Virus record (IMG/VR): IMGVR_UViG_3300025435_000018
Coordinates: 1-64,000 of that record
DNA from: a virus
Length of the DNA stretch: 64,000 bases
Reading direction: 5' to 3' (one strand)
Below are positions 7,528-15,247 of the stretch, piece by piece. Numbering within the stretch: the stretch's first letter is position 1; each line of letters opens with the position of its first letter. A program made the position numbers and the translations under genes. The notes below the pieces were generated by a model that was not told where the DNA came from, did no database searches, and was given only the letters and a program-made list of their open reading frames with translations.

Positions 7528-8924
7528 TAGTGACCGATGTTGGCTAGACGTCCAGCAAGTTGATTCAGTGCGTCTTGCACGTTGTATACAGGAACTGTCC
7601 ACTGTGCCACGTTGGCCATAGTAAATGCGGTGTTTCCAGTGACCTGCAGGTTTCCAAATACTGTGGTAGTGTTGGAGTGAAACTCAATTGAGTTATTTGA
7701 AAATTTTGCCGACAGTGTAGTGGTATTAGCACCAATTGGTATGGTGGCAATTCGAATGTATGTGCCTTGATTGGTGTTGGTATAGTTTTCTGCGGCAAAC
7801 ACACTGAAGTTAGAACCCAAGTAGGTGGGGCCTGTGAATCCGTTAACACCACTCCAGCCTTTTGCTGCAAACGAGGCAATAATGTCATCGGCTAAGAGCG
7901 GAGCTGGTGAAGAGCTTGTGCCTCTTGCTTTTCTCAATAACATTCCCGAGTAAACAGTACTGTCACCAAAACTGTCAGCACCGTACTGGCCGCTCTTACC
8001 ATCAGGGGCACTCATGTGAACGATGTTGTTTGGTGCGTTCAGTGGTGTAGCTGAGTTTTGATTGATAGTTAAAATACTGTCAGCTGATGCTACAACGTTA
8101 CCAATGCCTAGCAAGATATTGCCGCGGATGTTGTGCAGACTTTTGTTATATTGCCCAACGTTGAGGTTGCCACTGACTCCGACCCCACCAACAACTACCA
8201 AAGCTCCTGTGCTGACGCTTGTAGGATTAGTACCTGGGTTGTTGATTGACACCGCAATATTACTGCTGTTGATACCGCCTGCTAGGAAGTTAATGCTGGT
8301 TCCAGGCACTGTTGTACCCAAGACCAAGTTACCGCCTGCTGTTCCGGGTGTGCTGCCCTGTACATACACGTAACCGTCGTTGGGGTAAAGGCTAGTGCCT
8401 AGACTGTTGCTGGGCACTGTGCCATCGTATGAACCGCCGGCAATACCCATGTCAATGTAGTTTGAAGTATTGCTTCCGTTGTCGGCAGTGGCCACATAGT
8501 CAGTGGTGCTTTGATTGCCGCTTGCAGTATTTTGACTGTTGATTTGACTGTAGCTGTTGAAATTGCCTGTGTGCTGTGTAAGCAGGTTAGGAACTACTGT
8601 GAAGCCCGTTTGACGTCCAACATAGAGACTGTTATATCCAGTTACGGCATCGCCACTGGTTTGAAGTTTAACAACTGCTAGGTTCCCGGTAAAGCTAGTT
8701 AACTGTGCTTGCAGGTTAGCAATAGTCATTGTACCTGCAACATCACTGGCAGTCAGTACAATATTTCCCGTGCGTCCAGCTACAGTTAGTACCGGAGCAT
8801 TGACAGTGATCTGCCCTGCAGCAATATTGGCAAAATTTTGATTTATTTTATTAAAGGCGGTGCGTAAGGGATCTCCTGATCCGTCCCCGGCGGTAGTACC
8901 TAGATTAACATTAGCAAACGACAT
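7527..8924 (-). CDS. fibre-like structural protein (465 aa)
   Basis: The N-terminal module (NVNLGTTAGDGSGDPLRTAF, then NQNF) is shared with the protein at 7079-7483. The central region is low in charge and rich in Gly, Thr, Asn and Val (GALVVVGGVGVSGNLNVG), typical of trimeric phage fibres with collagen-like or beta-helical folds. The end (QDALNQLAGRLANIG) is probably a short helical cap. The upstream late box is CTAAATACA at 8941-8949. It is the first gene of the structural block. Confidence 0.75.
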   Translation of the reverse strand: MSFANVNLGTTAGDGSGDPLRTAFNKINQNFANIAAGQITVNAPVLTVAGRTGNIVLTASDVAGTMTIANLQAQLTSFTGNLAVVKLQTSGDAVTGYNSLYVGRQTGFTVVPNLLTQHTGNFNSYSQINSQNTASGNQSTTDYVATADNGSNTSNYIDMGIAGGSYDGTVPSNSLGTSLYPNDGYVYVQGSTPGTAGGNLVLGTTVPGTSINFLAGGINSSNIAVSINNPGTNPTSVSTGALVVVGGVGVSGNLNVGQYNKSLHNIRGNILLGIGNVVASADSILTINQNSATPLNAPNNIVHMSAPDGKSGQYGADSFGDSTVYSGMLLRKARGTSSSPAPLLADDIIASFAAKGWSGVNGFTGPTYLGSNFSVFAAENYTNTNQGTYIRIATIPIGANTTTLSAKFSNNSIEFHSNTTTVFGNLQVTGNTAFTMANVAQWTVPVYNVQDALNQLAGRLANIGH

Positions 8925-8940
8925 AAATTATCCTGTTTGC

Positions 8941-8949
8941 TGTATTTAG
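8941..8949 (-). promoter_or_regulatory. late promoter box CTAAATACA
   Basis: The minus strand reads CTAAATACA about 17 bases upstream of the ATG at 8924, followed by AGGATAATTT before the start. The box matches the late promoters found ahead of the other structural genes. Confidence 0.55.
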
Positions 8950-9495
8950 TTATTTTCCCGAGTAAATCCTGCGGTTGACCATTTCCCAGTTGATACAGCG
9001 CCAGAGATTATTGAGGTATTTCTTCTTGTCTGACCCATAGTCCAAGGCCCAAGCATGTTCCCACCAGTCAACCAAGAGTGCAATATCTGTGCGTTCTGCG
9101 TGATTTTTGATGGTCTTGATCTGGCCACTACGGCTTAGGTAGATCCAACCCGAACCCTGTATCTTCATGGCTTCGGCTTCAAAGTCCCGTTTAAAGTCTA
9201 GGAAGTTTCCAAAGTGTTTGTTAATAAGAGCCAGACTTGCACCGTGTGGGGCATTGGCGTTCTTGGGTGCCTTCAGTTGCGGGAACCAGATGGCATGTAA
9301 GAATGCTCCGGCCTTGTTGAAGTTCTTGTCGCCTTCGCCCTTGTTGAAACGATCTACGTAGCCCTTGTACAGCTTGCCGTAGTGGTTATCTATATTGGTT
9401 TTGCTTAGTACAGGAGCCAATGCACTACGGTTGTAGGGCAGAGCTTTTTGTTCTAGCTTTTCTTTTGCTTCTAGTAGTTCAATGATATGTCTCAT
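8950..9495 (-). CDS. Fe/Mn superoxide dismutase-like protein
   Basis: The protein keeps the metal ligands of the Fe/Mn family: His38 in NHYGKLYKGYV, His67 in AFLHAIWF, and Asp143 and His147 in VDWWEHAWALDYG. The helical hairpin and the GSGWIYL segment are also present, so dismutation of superoxide is plausible. Compared with E. coli SodB, the gateway His of HYGKHHQTYV is Leu42 while Tyr46 is kept. The loop between the first two ligands is about 18 residues shorter. A late box lies immediately before the ATG, so it is probably made late and may be packaged. Confidence 0.85.
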   Translation of the reverse strand: MRHIIELLEAKEKLEQKALPYNRSALAPVLSKTNIDNHYGKLYKGYVDRFNKGEGDKNFNKAGAFLHAIWFPQLKAPKNANAPHGASLALINKHFGNFLDFKRDFEAEAMKIQGSGWIYLSRSGQIKTIKNHAERTDIALLVDWWEHAWALDYGSDKKKYLNNLWRCINWEMVNRRIYSGK

Positions 9496-9499
9496 TGAA

Positions 9500-9513
9500 T
9501 ATTTATATAAATA
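9500..9513. promoter_or_regulatory. overlapping divergent late promoters
   Basis: TATAAATA occurs on the minus strand at 9500-9507 and on the plus strand at 9506-9513. The boxes share two bases and drive the dismutase gene leftward and the GIY-YIG gene rightward. On the minus side the box lies only 4 bases before the ATG, so that transcript would be essentially leaderless. Confidence 0.7.
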
Positions 9514-9576
9514 AGGGTGTAGTTCGCGATATTGGCGTATCCAACTACTCTAATGCTTGAAGGAGCGATCAGCGAC

Positions 9577-10080
9577 ATGAATATTTATTATGTATATGCT
9601 TACCTACGTAAAGATGGTACACCTTATTATATTGGCAAGGGAAAGAATAAACGTTATATAGAAAAGCATAACGTAGAAGTTCCTAAAGATAGAAAATTTA
9701 TTGTTTTCTTAGAAACTCATCTCACTGATATTGGTGCCCTTGCATTAGAAAGAAGATATATTAAATGGTACGGACGCAAAGATCTAGGTACCGGAATTTT
9801 ACGCAATAAAACAGATGGCGGAGAAGGTCCTTCTGGGCAAATCGCTCATAATAAAGGGCAACGTATTCCAAAAGAGATTTGCGAGTCAGTTAAGATTAAA
9901 AAAGAAAAAATTCGTCCAGGCACCGGAGCGCATGTAGGTAAAAAGTTTTCAGACGAAACAAAAGCAAAAATGTCGGCTGCTAGAAAAGGTAAACCACTGT
10001 CAGCAGAAACCCGTGCTAAAATGTCAGAGGCAAGAAAGAGACTTTTTGCTGCGGTTAAAGCAAATCATTTGTTACGATAA
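9577..10080 (+). CDS. GIY-YIG homing endonuclease with NUMOD3 motifs
   Basis: The GIY-YIG core is at the start ([24 protein letters not shown]). A catalytic Arg/Glu region follows ([22 protein letters not shown]). The C-terminus has two NUMOD3-type DNA-binding repeats ([18 protein letters not shown] and [17 protein letters not shown]). I chose the ATG at 9577 because an upstream AAGGAG fits it and the domain starts there. It is on the opposite strand to its neighbours, ends 16 bases inside the convergent IF-1 gene, and is probably a free-standing selfish element like the T4 Seg genes. Confidence 0.85.
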   Translation: MNIYYVYAYLRKDGTPYYIGKGKNKRYIEKHNVEVPKDRKFIVFLETHLTDIGALALERRYIKWYGRKDLGTGILRNKTDGGEGPSGQIAHNKGQRIPKEICESVKIKKEKIRPGTGAHVGKKFSDETKAKMSAARKGKPLSAETRAKMSEARKRLFAAVKANHLLR

Positions 10081-10283
10081 ACCACCCGTCCACGATTCAT
10101 GTCATATGGTGACATTTCAACGTCGACTGTGTCTCCCAATAAAATGCGTATATTATGCTGTCTAAGTTTACCACCAATTGTGGCAATGATCTTGTGGTTG
10201 TTTTCCAATACCACACGAAACATAGCATTGGGCAAAACTTCTTCTATTTTGCCCGATAGTTTGATTAAATCTTCTTTTGCCAC
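10065..10283 (-). CDS. infA: translation initiation factor IF-1
   Basis: The 72-residue length and the full S1/OB-fold pattern match bacterial IF-1: [19 protein letters not shown], then [22 protein letters not shown], then [18 protein letters not shown] (bacterial: I-x-G-D-x-V-x-VE-x-SPYD-x-x-x-GRI-x-R). IF-1 occupies the ribosomal A site during initiation. The phage copy may compete with or replace the host factor. The 3' end overlaps the convergent GIY-YIG gene by 16 bases. Confidence 0.9.
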   Translation of the reverse strand: MAKEDLIKLSGKIEEVLPNAMFRVVLENNHKIIATIGGKLRQHNIRILLGDTVDVEMSPYDMNRGRVVYRNK

Positions 10284-10309
10284 TTTGGCTAGTTCTCCTA
10301 AAAAGTTAT

Positions 10310-11062
10310 TTAGCGGCGCTCAATGTCTTCTTCTGTACAATCAGTGCCGTACTGTATTTCTACCAGTGTGCAAGGCTCGTCAAATGGATTAGTAAGTTGA
10401 TGCCAGCCCATTTTGGGAACAGAATACATGCTGTGTATTTGCAGTTCACGAGACGGAAAAGCATAACCGCTGTTGCCCTGTTCGTTTACAATACAACGCC
10501 CGCCTGTAACGTGCCAGTGTTCTGCTCGGTCACGATGCCGTTGCATACTCAGCTTTTGTCCCGGCATGATGGTGAGTTCTTTGACTTTTGTGCCGTTTAC
10601 TTCATGCAAAACACGATAATAGCCCCAGGGACGCTCGGTTTTAGGAGCCTTCCATTCATCAAGAATCCAACTGCTACTGTTGGCTTTGCAGTCTCCGCCA
10701 ACGCCAAACACAAACTCCACACCCTCTACTGACATTTCAGGAATGTTGTCGGCAGTACGATCACCGCCATTGGCAAAGATGATTTCATCATTCGGGTAAC
10801 GAGTCTTTATATTTTCCAATAACTTAATCGCGCTACCATCACTGTCATCCCAATATGTGGTTCTATCAACAAATTTTAAGTTATTAACCACTGATTCGCG
10901 TTCATGCCATGGCATAAATGCTCTGCCTTTTTTGCGTTCAAGCCAAGCATTGCTGTTTAAGCCAACAATTAATATATCACCCAGTTGTTTGGCTGCTCGT
11001 AAGTATGCGATATGACCGCTGTGAATGGGATCAAAGCCCCCTGTTGCTAATACTATTTTCAA
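10310..11062 (-). CDS. cytidylyltransferase-cupin fusion (sugar nucleotide type)
   Basis: Residues 1-130 form a nucleotidyltransferase of the HIGH superfamily: [21 protein letters not shown] with the [10 protein letters not shown] motif, as in HldE and glycerol-3-phosphate cytidylyltransferases. Residues 140-250 form a cupin like the C-terminus of ManC-type mannose phosphate enzymes ([19 protein letters not shown], then an H-x-L-x-NP segment). I infer activation or isomerisation of a phosphosugar for a surface glycan or nucleotide-sugar pool. The fusion order is unusual. The start overlaps the upstream stop (11059-11062). Confidence 0.8.
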   Translation of the reverse strand: MKIVLATGGFDPIHSGHIAYLRAAKQLGDILIVGLNSNAWLERKKGRAFMPWHERESVVNNLKFVDRTTYWDDSDGSAIKLLENIKTRYPNDEIIFANGGDRTADNIPEMSVEGVEFVFGVGGDCKANSSSWILDEWKAPKTERPWGYYRVLHEVNGTKVKELTIMPGQKLSMQRHRDRAEHWHVTGGRCIVNEQGNSGYAFPSRELQIHSMYSVPKMGWHQLTNPFDEPCTLVEIQYGTDCTEEDIERR

Positions 11063-11325
11063 TTAATATCCTTTGCTTGTAATTTGGCCCACGCAAACTC
11101 CTGCATGGCTTTTTCGTCTCGGGTTATGTAACCGTACTTGCGTAACCAGTCGGGAAACTTTGACCAGTTGTAGTGGACCAAGCGTACTCCACCTTGGGGA
11201 CCTTGACACCAAACTATGTCATAGTTTGCATGGTACCAACTTGTATTGCGTGGAGGAGCGTTTGAGGTAAGATGTCGAACCTCATTGCCTTTTGTGACGC
11301 AGTAATAATGATAACGCTCAGCCAC
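11059..11325 (-). CDS. hypothetical protein, GTG start (88 aa)
   Basis: Unrecognised. It is a Trp/Tyr-rich soluble protein (NTSWYHANYDIVWCQGPQGG, then WSKFPDWLRKYGYIT). The frame extends to 11400, but the preceding gene is clearly real to 11318. A GTG at 325 (VAERYHYYCV) giving an 8-base overlap is therefore the likely start. It is coupled to the cytidylyltransferase gene downstream by ATGA. Confidence 0.65.
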   Translation of the reverse strand: MAERYHYYCVTKGNEVRHLTSNAPPRNTSWYHANYDIVWCQGPQGGVRLVHYNWSKFPDWLRKYGYITRDEKAMQEFAWAKLQAKDIN

Positions 11326-11710
11326 GGCGCATACGGCTGATTTCCACAGCCTCTTCATCTGAGAACACTGGCACAGCGTTGCTCTTGTGCATGGTGGCAA
11401 TGCCCTTGACCTTGGTGCCTGTGTAGACTTTGGTCACAGAGGCAGTGCTTGCGCCTGCTGTTACCTTGCTAGGAATGTGATTGGTATTGCCGCGACCTGC
11501 TGGTGCACCAAGCGAATAGGTCAATGCAGGTGCAGACATGGCACGTTGACGTTTCTTAGCGTCAGCATCCACGCCCCACTTTTTCTGTAGCTCTTGCCAA
11601 TCAGCGTCTAACTGGCGTGACTTGCGAGCTTCTTCAGCGTTGCGAAATTTAACCTTGCCTTTTTTCTTGCCAGCAAGGCTAAGACTGGGGTGATGTAAGT
11701 GCATTGTCAT
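11318..11710 (-). CDS. basic hypothetical protein (130 aa)
   Basis: Unrecognised. The first 65 residues are Lys/Arg-rich and helical (GKKKGKVKFRNAEEARKSRQ). The rest is Thr/Ala/Val-rich, with a segment KVYTGTKVKGIATMHKSNAVPVFS that could be a short beta domain. The ATG lies only 6 bases downstream of a consensus -10 box with no ribosome binding site between, implying a leaderless message. Confidence 0.7.
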   Translation of the reverse strand: MTMHLHHPSLSLAGKKKGKVKFRNAEEARKSRQLDADWQELQKKWGVDADAKKRQRAMSAPALTYSLGAPAGRGNTNHIPSKVTAGASTASVTKVYTGTKVKGIATMHKSNAVPVFSDEEAVEISRMRRG

Positions 11711-11716
11711 AACTGT

Positions 11717-11745
11717 ATTATAACAACAAAATCATTTTGGGTCAA
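11717..11745 (-). promoter_or_regulatory. sigma-70 promoter with AATG spacer element
   Basis: TTGACC (11740-11745), a 17-base spacer starting CAAAATGA, and TATAAT (11717-11722). The ATG of the downstream gene is at 11710. Confidence 0.8.
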
Positions 11746-12061
11746 GTTGAGATTTCTTAATACTTTTTACTGCTTGAGTAAGCGTGTCTGCGTAGTTAAG
11801 TGCCTGCTGTTCACTCATGCAAATAGTTGCTTCATATTCCACGTAACCACGTGTAAGCAAACGCCAGATCTGTCGCCAACGATTTAGTTCCCACCACTGG
11901 CTTTTTACCTGTGTGTAGATGTTGACCTGCACACCAGTATCATCGGCCTCAACCCAAACATTGTGATCATGTTCAGGATCGCCGCAATCGCATACAACTC
12001 CAAACAAGGCAGCATCGTCCCAAGTTTTACGAACATAAACACCTTCAATTGCCTGCTTCAT
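11732..12061 (-). CDS. hypothetical protein (109 aa)
   Basis: Unrecognised. The N-terminal half is acidic with a Cys/His-rich stretch (VCDCGDPEHDHNVWVEADD). The second half is Trp-rich (QWWELNRWRQIWRLLTRGYV) and then helical (MSEQQALNYADTLTQAVKSIKK). The stop-proximal sequence contains the promoter of the next gene. It is coupled to the upstream gene by ATGA at 12058-12061. Confidence 0.7.
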   Translation of the reverse strand: MKQAIEGVYVRKTWDDAALFGVVCDCGDPEHDHNVWVEADDTGVQVNIYTQVKSQWWELNRWRQIWRLLTRGYVEYEATICMSEQQALNYADTLTQAVKSIKKSQLDPK

Positions 12062-12489
12062 AGTCGTCCCTGTGCTTTCATTCTGTCAATCATCTTGTTG
12101 GCAAATGTCTGCCCCATTTTGTCTGCATCCGCTGCTTCCTGTAGCTCATAGTCAGGTCCTGCCATGACGTGTGTGCCGTTGATTAAAAAGATATGATCTT
12201 TCCAACGCTGTTTGAGATGTTCACGAATCTCATCCACTGTGCGCCCTTGTGCTAGGAAGGCATCACTTTCTTCATCAAACCAGTAGATTACATCTTTATG
12301 TTTTTCCTGCTTGACACCGTGCATGATCTTGCTCAAGGTTGCAACCATTTCTTCACGTAGCTCTCCTGCTTCTTCTACCGCTGCTCGCAGGTCAATGACC
12401 CAACGAATGGCCCTAAACACAAAGAACCAAAACATACTCCATACTGCCAGGTCCAGTAACCAAGCGCCAAATGCCATGAGATCTTCCAT
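12058..12489 (-). CDS. membrane-anchored hypothetical protein (143 aa)
   Basis: An N-terminal hydrophobic helix (about residues 7-27, FGAWLLDLAVWSMFWFFVF) is followed by a long amphipathic helix (RAAVEEAGELREEMVATL). A soluble domain follows with a DVIYWFDEESDAFLAQGRT segment that resembles small phage proteins carrying a YWFD strand. The topology suggests an inner-membrane anchor with a cytoplasmic domain. Function unknown. Confidence 0.7.
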   Translation of the reverse strand: MEDLMAFGAWLLDLAVWSMFWFFVFRAIRWVIDLRAAVEEAGELREEMVATLSKIMHGVKQEKHKDVIYWFDEESDAFLAQGRTVDEIREHLKQRWKDHIFLINGTHVMAGPDYELQEAADADKMGQTFANKMIDRMKAQGRL

Positions 12490-12498
12490 TACTACTCC

Positions 12499-13371
12499 TT
12501 AGATGTCAAAACCTTCAGTTGGATCAAAAACTTCTGCCCGTTGCTCATACATTTTATAACCACGTGGGTTACAAATGACCTCACAGTCGCCAACCCGATA
12601 ACGGAATGGTTCGTGTGTATGACCATGTGTCCAGAACTTGATTTCTGGATTTTCTAAAATGAATTCTTCAAGATCACTACTGTAGGCACCGTTCATGATT
12701 GTATCGTGTGCGTATCGTGGATGAGTGCTCTGCTTGCTGGGACTGTGATGTGTCACAACCACAACCGGCTTGGGATTGGCACTCTGACGATTTTCACTCA
12801 GAACGTGCCTAAAGTACTGCTTGGTCTTGACATGCTGTTCAACTGTGTATTCTGGAGTCAGCTTGTGATAAATGTGCTTGGCTTCATTCAGCATGGTGAT
12901 GTGACGGTAGTCGTTCATCATGCTTTTCATGTGATACATGGTAAGCTGATCCATGTTGTTCATGTCAGTCCACAGTGTGGCACCCAAAAACAATACCCCA
13001 TCCAGTTCAAATGTTTCGTTTTCAAGCAGATGGATGTTGCCGGGCAACTGTGCTCGAACATGCTCAAATGTCTTGTGGTAAGTAGATCCATAGTGTTCGT
13101 GATTACCAAACACATAGATGACCTCACGATACTTGCTGCATTCTTCTTCAAGAAAGCGATAGTAACGATCAATTCTACGATCATCACGCCCACCCTCTAC
13201 TAGTATCTTTTTCATGTCTGGATGTGCAGCCATGAATTCAGGAGTCTTGTACAAGTCCTTTTTGATACTTTTTGCTTCACACAAGTCGCCGCTCAAGATT
13301 AGTACATCACCGCCCGGCAGAGTCAAGTCTGCAAAGTCAAGATGTAGATCACTCATTACACTTACACGCAT
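12499..13371 (-). CDS. calcineurin-like metallophosphoesterase (290 aa)
   Basis: The dimetal phosphoesterase motifs are in order: D-x-H (MSDLHLDF, residues 7-12), G-D (LILSGDL, about 29), GNH (VFGNHEH, about 91), H (VVVTHHSPS), and G-H-x-H (WTHGHTHEPF). The fold hydrolyses phosphomono- or diesters; the substrate is not predictable, and phage members include nucleases and cyclic-nucleotide phosphodiesterases. It has its own promoter at 13393-13421 and an AGGAAT ribosome binding site before the ATG at 13371. Confidence 0.85.
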   Translation of the reverse strand: MRVSVMSDLHLDFADLTLPGGDVLILSGDLCEAKSIKKDLYKTPEFMAAHPDMKKILVEGGRDDRRIDRYYRFLEEECSKYREVIYVFGNHEHYGSTYHKTFEHVRAQLPGNIHLLENETFELDGVLFLGATLWTDMNNMDQLTMYHMKSMMNDYRHITMLNEAKHIYHKLTPEYTVEQHVKTKQYFRHVLSENRQSANPKPVVVVTHHSPSKQSTHPRYAHDTIMNGAYSSDLEEFILENPEIKFWTHGHTHEPFRYRVGDCEVICNPRGYKMYEQRAEVFDPTEGFDI

Positions 13372-13392
13372 ATCTATTCCTATAATATACTT

Positions 13393-13421
13393 ATTATAGC
13401 ATAACTGTCATTAGTGGTCAA
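13393..13421 (-). promoter_or_regulatory. sigma-70 promoter
   Basis: TTGACC (13416-13421), a 17-base spacer with ACTAATGA at its start, and TATAAT (13393-13398) upstream of the metallophosphoesterase gene. The -35 box overlaps the stop of the upstream gene. Confidence 0.75.
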
Positions 13422-14065
13422 TCCCAAAGACTGCTGTAGTACTTGCCAAACAGTCGCAGTCCATTTTGTTTGCGTTCACGCCAAGCATCCAACCCTTCTT
13501 GGTCAATACGGATTGCACTAATTTGGGCATTGAGTCCGGTACTATGGTCCACAGCACTGTGATCAAAAAACTGAGATTCTGCATCATCGTCCACAATCTG
13601 CTCAAAGGTCCAAATTATTTCATCCAAGACCCATTCCCAGCGTTCATGTATGGTGTTGTCAGTGTAGTGATTGCTGGGACCTGCATCTTCGGTAGGGATC
13701 AAATGATCTGGTACATCACTGTAGTCAACCATGCCTGAACCGTGTTTGGTTTCTTTCAGCTTTTTCAAGAGTGGCAAAGTAATCAAGGCCAAGGTGTGTT
13801 CTGCGTTCCAGTGATCATAGTAATCCAACTTGATTTTTACGCGGCGCCGGCGGCGTTCGTAAATCCAATTGCAAAAATGTGTGAGCCGGCTGTCTTTGCC
13901 GTGTCGGTCTTTGGACAACCAATCACCAAACCAATCGTGTAGGCGGTAGTCCCAACGTTCGGTCAACTTGTCATTGTCGGGGTATTTTTCAACCCAAAAG
14001 AAGATGGCATCAGCAATTTGATATGGTCCCCAATGATTGAGGTAAGGTCCAATAGAAACTTTCAT
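13418..14065 (-). CDS. conserved phage hypothetical protein (215 aa)
   Basis: Unrecognised, though the pattern (GPYLNHWGPYQIADAIFFW near the start, then a basic run ERRRRRVKIKLDYYDHWN, then HERWEWVLDEIIWTFEQI) is like a conserved T4-like protein. It is rich in Trp, Asp and His. A TATAAT-like -10 lies 5 bases before the ATG at 14065 with no Shine-Dalgarno between, suggesting a leaderless start, but I see no -35 at normal distance. Confidence 0.75.
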   Translation of the reverse strand: MKVSIGPYLNHWGPYQIADAIFFWVEKYPDNDKLTERWDYRLHDWFGDWLSKDRHGKDSRLTHFCNWIYERRRRRVKIKLDYYDHWNAEHTLALITLPLLKKLKETKHGSGMVDYSDVPDHLIPTEDAGPSNHYTDNTIHERWEWVLDEIIWTFEQIVDDDAESQFFDHSAVDHSTGLNAQISAIRIDQEGLDAWRERKQNGLRLFGKYYSSLWD

Positions 14066-14085
14066 AGTGTATTATAATTTGTGTG

Positions 14086-14364
14086 TCAACTTTGATATTT
14101 AAGCAAAAATAGTAAATATTTCTGCTCATCTACAATCTTAGCTTCGGGCGCATATCCAATACCACCAAATTCACCAATGGTGACAGCAAGCTCTACCCCA
14201 AATTCATCCAACACATAGTTTGCAATTTCAAATGGGTCAGTAATGTTTGCTGGCTTGGCTCTGCGTAGACAGCGCCAAAACGTCACGTGGCTACGATCCA
14301 AAATCGTGTCTATACGATCATCTGGTGTAGCGTAAAGATTTTTCAAACTGTCGTCGTTGTCCAT
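14086..14364 (-). CDS. small protein of the F-x-L-[RK] tail family (92 aa)
   Basis: Unrecognised by name. Its end (QKYLLFLLKYQS) is a divergent copy of the C-terminal signature D-x-x-x-F-x-L-[RK]-W found in many small proteins of this window. The ATG lies inside the Lys-Trp codons of the upstream family member (AAATGG), giving a 22-base overlap in another frame. The rest is acidic and soluble. Confidence 0.7.
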   Translation of the reverse strand: MDNDDSLKNLYATPDDRIDTILDRSHVTFWRCLRRAKPANITDPFEIANYVLDEFGVELAVTIGEFGGIGYAPEAKIVDEQKYLLFLLKYQS

Positions 14365-14624
14365 TTTAATGCAAACATAGTGGCATCGGCGTCACGTCGG
14401 AATGTGAATATCAAGTCGGCCTCGGCCTCGTCATCTTCATCTTCCAACTCTTGGTCATCTTCAGGCAACTCGGGCCAGTCGTCATAGTAGAACCAATCTT
14501 CAATGCCCAACCAAGTATTCTTATTGGTACGATGACTGCCCAGGCCAATGTTGTCGCGTAGCCATGCTTCCATTTCAATCATGCGCTCATCATCGGGTCT
14601 ACGGATTCGAATTTCTGTTGCCAT
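14343..14624 (-). CDS. small acidic F-x-L-K-W family protein (93 aa)
   Basis: A member of the small-protein family defined by the C-terminal F-x-L-[RK]-W motif; here DADATMFALKW followed by TTTTV. The middle contains a long acidic run (LPEDDQELEDEDDEAE). Its AAA-TGG codons for Lys-Trp supply the ATG of the next gene. The upstream neighbour is another member, so the two look like tandem paralogues. Function unknown. Confidence 0.7.
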   Translation of the reverse strand: MATEIRIRRPDDERMIEMEAWLRDNIGLGSHRTNKNTWLGIEDWFYYDDWPELPEDDQELEDEDDEAEADLIFTFRRDADATMFALKWTTTTV

Positions 14625-14625
14625 G

Positions 14626-14940
14626 TCAGCTCCACTTTAAAATAAATGCAGTTAAATCTTTTTTGTTTTGAAACCAAAACTCTTGGCCAATCAGTCTATA
14701 TCCGCCAGTGGAGTTGAGGTGAATCCATTCAACTACTTCGTCGAGACAATAAGCAAATGGCCAAGTAAACTTGCGTGTGGTAAACGGTGCCTTGGACCAA
14801 CTGTCGTCCACTATCAGTTCTTTTGAACTGAGCAGTGCGTGTTCCATTTTGAGCATCGCTTGTTCCATTTCTCGTGTCATTGCTTCGGTCAGAATTTTGG
14901 AGAATTCTTCATCAAGTGTGAGTTCTTTCATTTTGCCCAT
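14626..14940 (-). CDS. small F-x-L-K-W family protein (104 aa)
   Basis: The C-terminus KKDLTAFILKWS carries the family signature. The N-terminus is a Met/Glu-rich helix (FSKILTEAMTREMEQAMLKM). The ATG is 5 bases from the -10 box of the promoter at 14946-14974, so the message is probably leaderless. The AAGTGGAGC that encodes the Lys-Trp-Ser end precedes the next gene's ATG and can act as its ribosome binding site. Confidence 0.7.
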   Translation of the reverse strand: MGKMKELTLDEEFSKILTEAMTREMEQAMLKMEHALLSSKELIVDDSWSKAPFTTRKFTWPFAYCLDEVVEWIHLNSTGGYRLIGQEFWFQNKKDLTAFILKWS

Positions 14941-14945
14941 AGTGT

Positions 14946-14974
14946 ATTATAGCATCAAACGCCGTTTAAGTCAA
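14946..14974 (-). promoter_or_regulatory. sigma-70 promoter, leaderless geometry
   Basis: TTGACT (14969-14974), a 17-base spacer, and TATAAT (14946-14951). Only 5 bases separate the -10 box from the ATG at 14940. Confidence 0.75.
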
Positions 14975-15247
14975 GTTGGTATTATTCATGATGTTCCACA
15001 TGTCCAATTTCTCTCTTAGCAGTCGATTTTCTCGCTCTAGCTGTTTTATATCAGACTTGGAGTCATTATAGAGTTCTTTGTAGTATTCGGCATTTTCTTC
15101 GGCTTCACTTAACTGATCCTCCAATTCAATTCTTCTTATTGTGGACTGAGCGATCACAATTTCGCACAGACGTCGTACCAGAGGATCGGTGCTGGTTAGA
15201 TCAAGATAGCTTAACAGTTCTTCGTCTACGAGATGATTGGTCTTCAT
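14966..15247 (-). CDS. coiled-coil hypothetical protein (93 aa)
   Basis: The C-terminal half is a heptad-rich coiled coil (KSDIKQLERENRLLREKL), ending in MWNIMNNTN. This ending resembles MRVWNTLKNKN of the protein at 19406-19777, so the two may share a C-terminal module. The ATG overlaps the TGA of the newly recognised 38-residue gene upstream (15244-15247), which argues for this start over in-frame codons further upstream. Confidence 0.7.
   Translation of the reverse strand: MKTNHLVDEELLSYLDLTSTDPLVRRLCEIVIAQSTIRRIELEDQLSEAEENAEYYKELYNDSKSDIKQLERENRLLREKLDMWNIMNNTNLT

Noticed and set aside
12706-13203. Plus-strand reading frame of 165 codons opposite the metallophosphoesterase
   Set aside because: It is antisense to a gene with complete catalytic motifs and has no ribosome binding site; long antisense frames are common here as shadows.
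14071-14089. TTGACA...TATAAT promoter before 14065
   Set aside because: The two hexamers are only 7 bases apart, too close to act as a -35/-10 pair. A -10-only promoter is possible.
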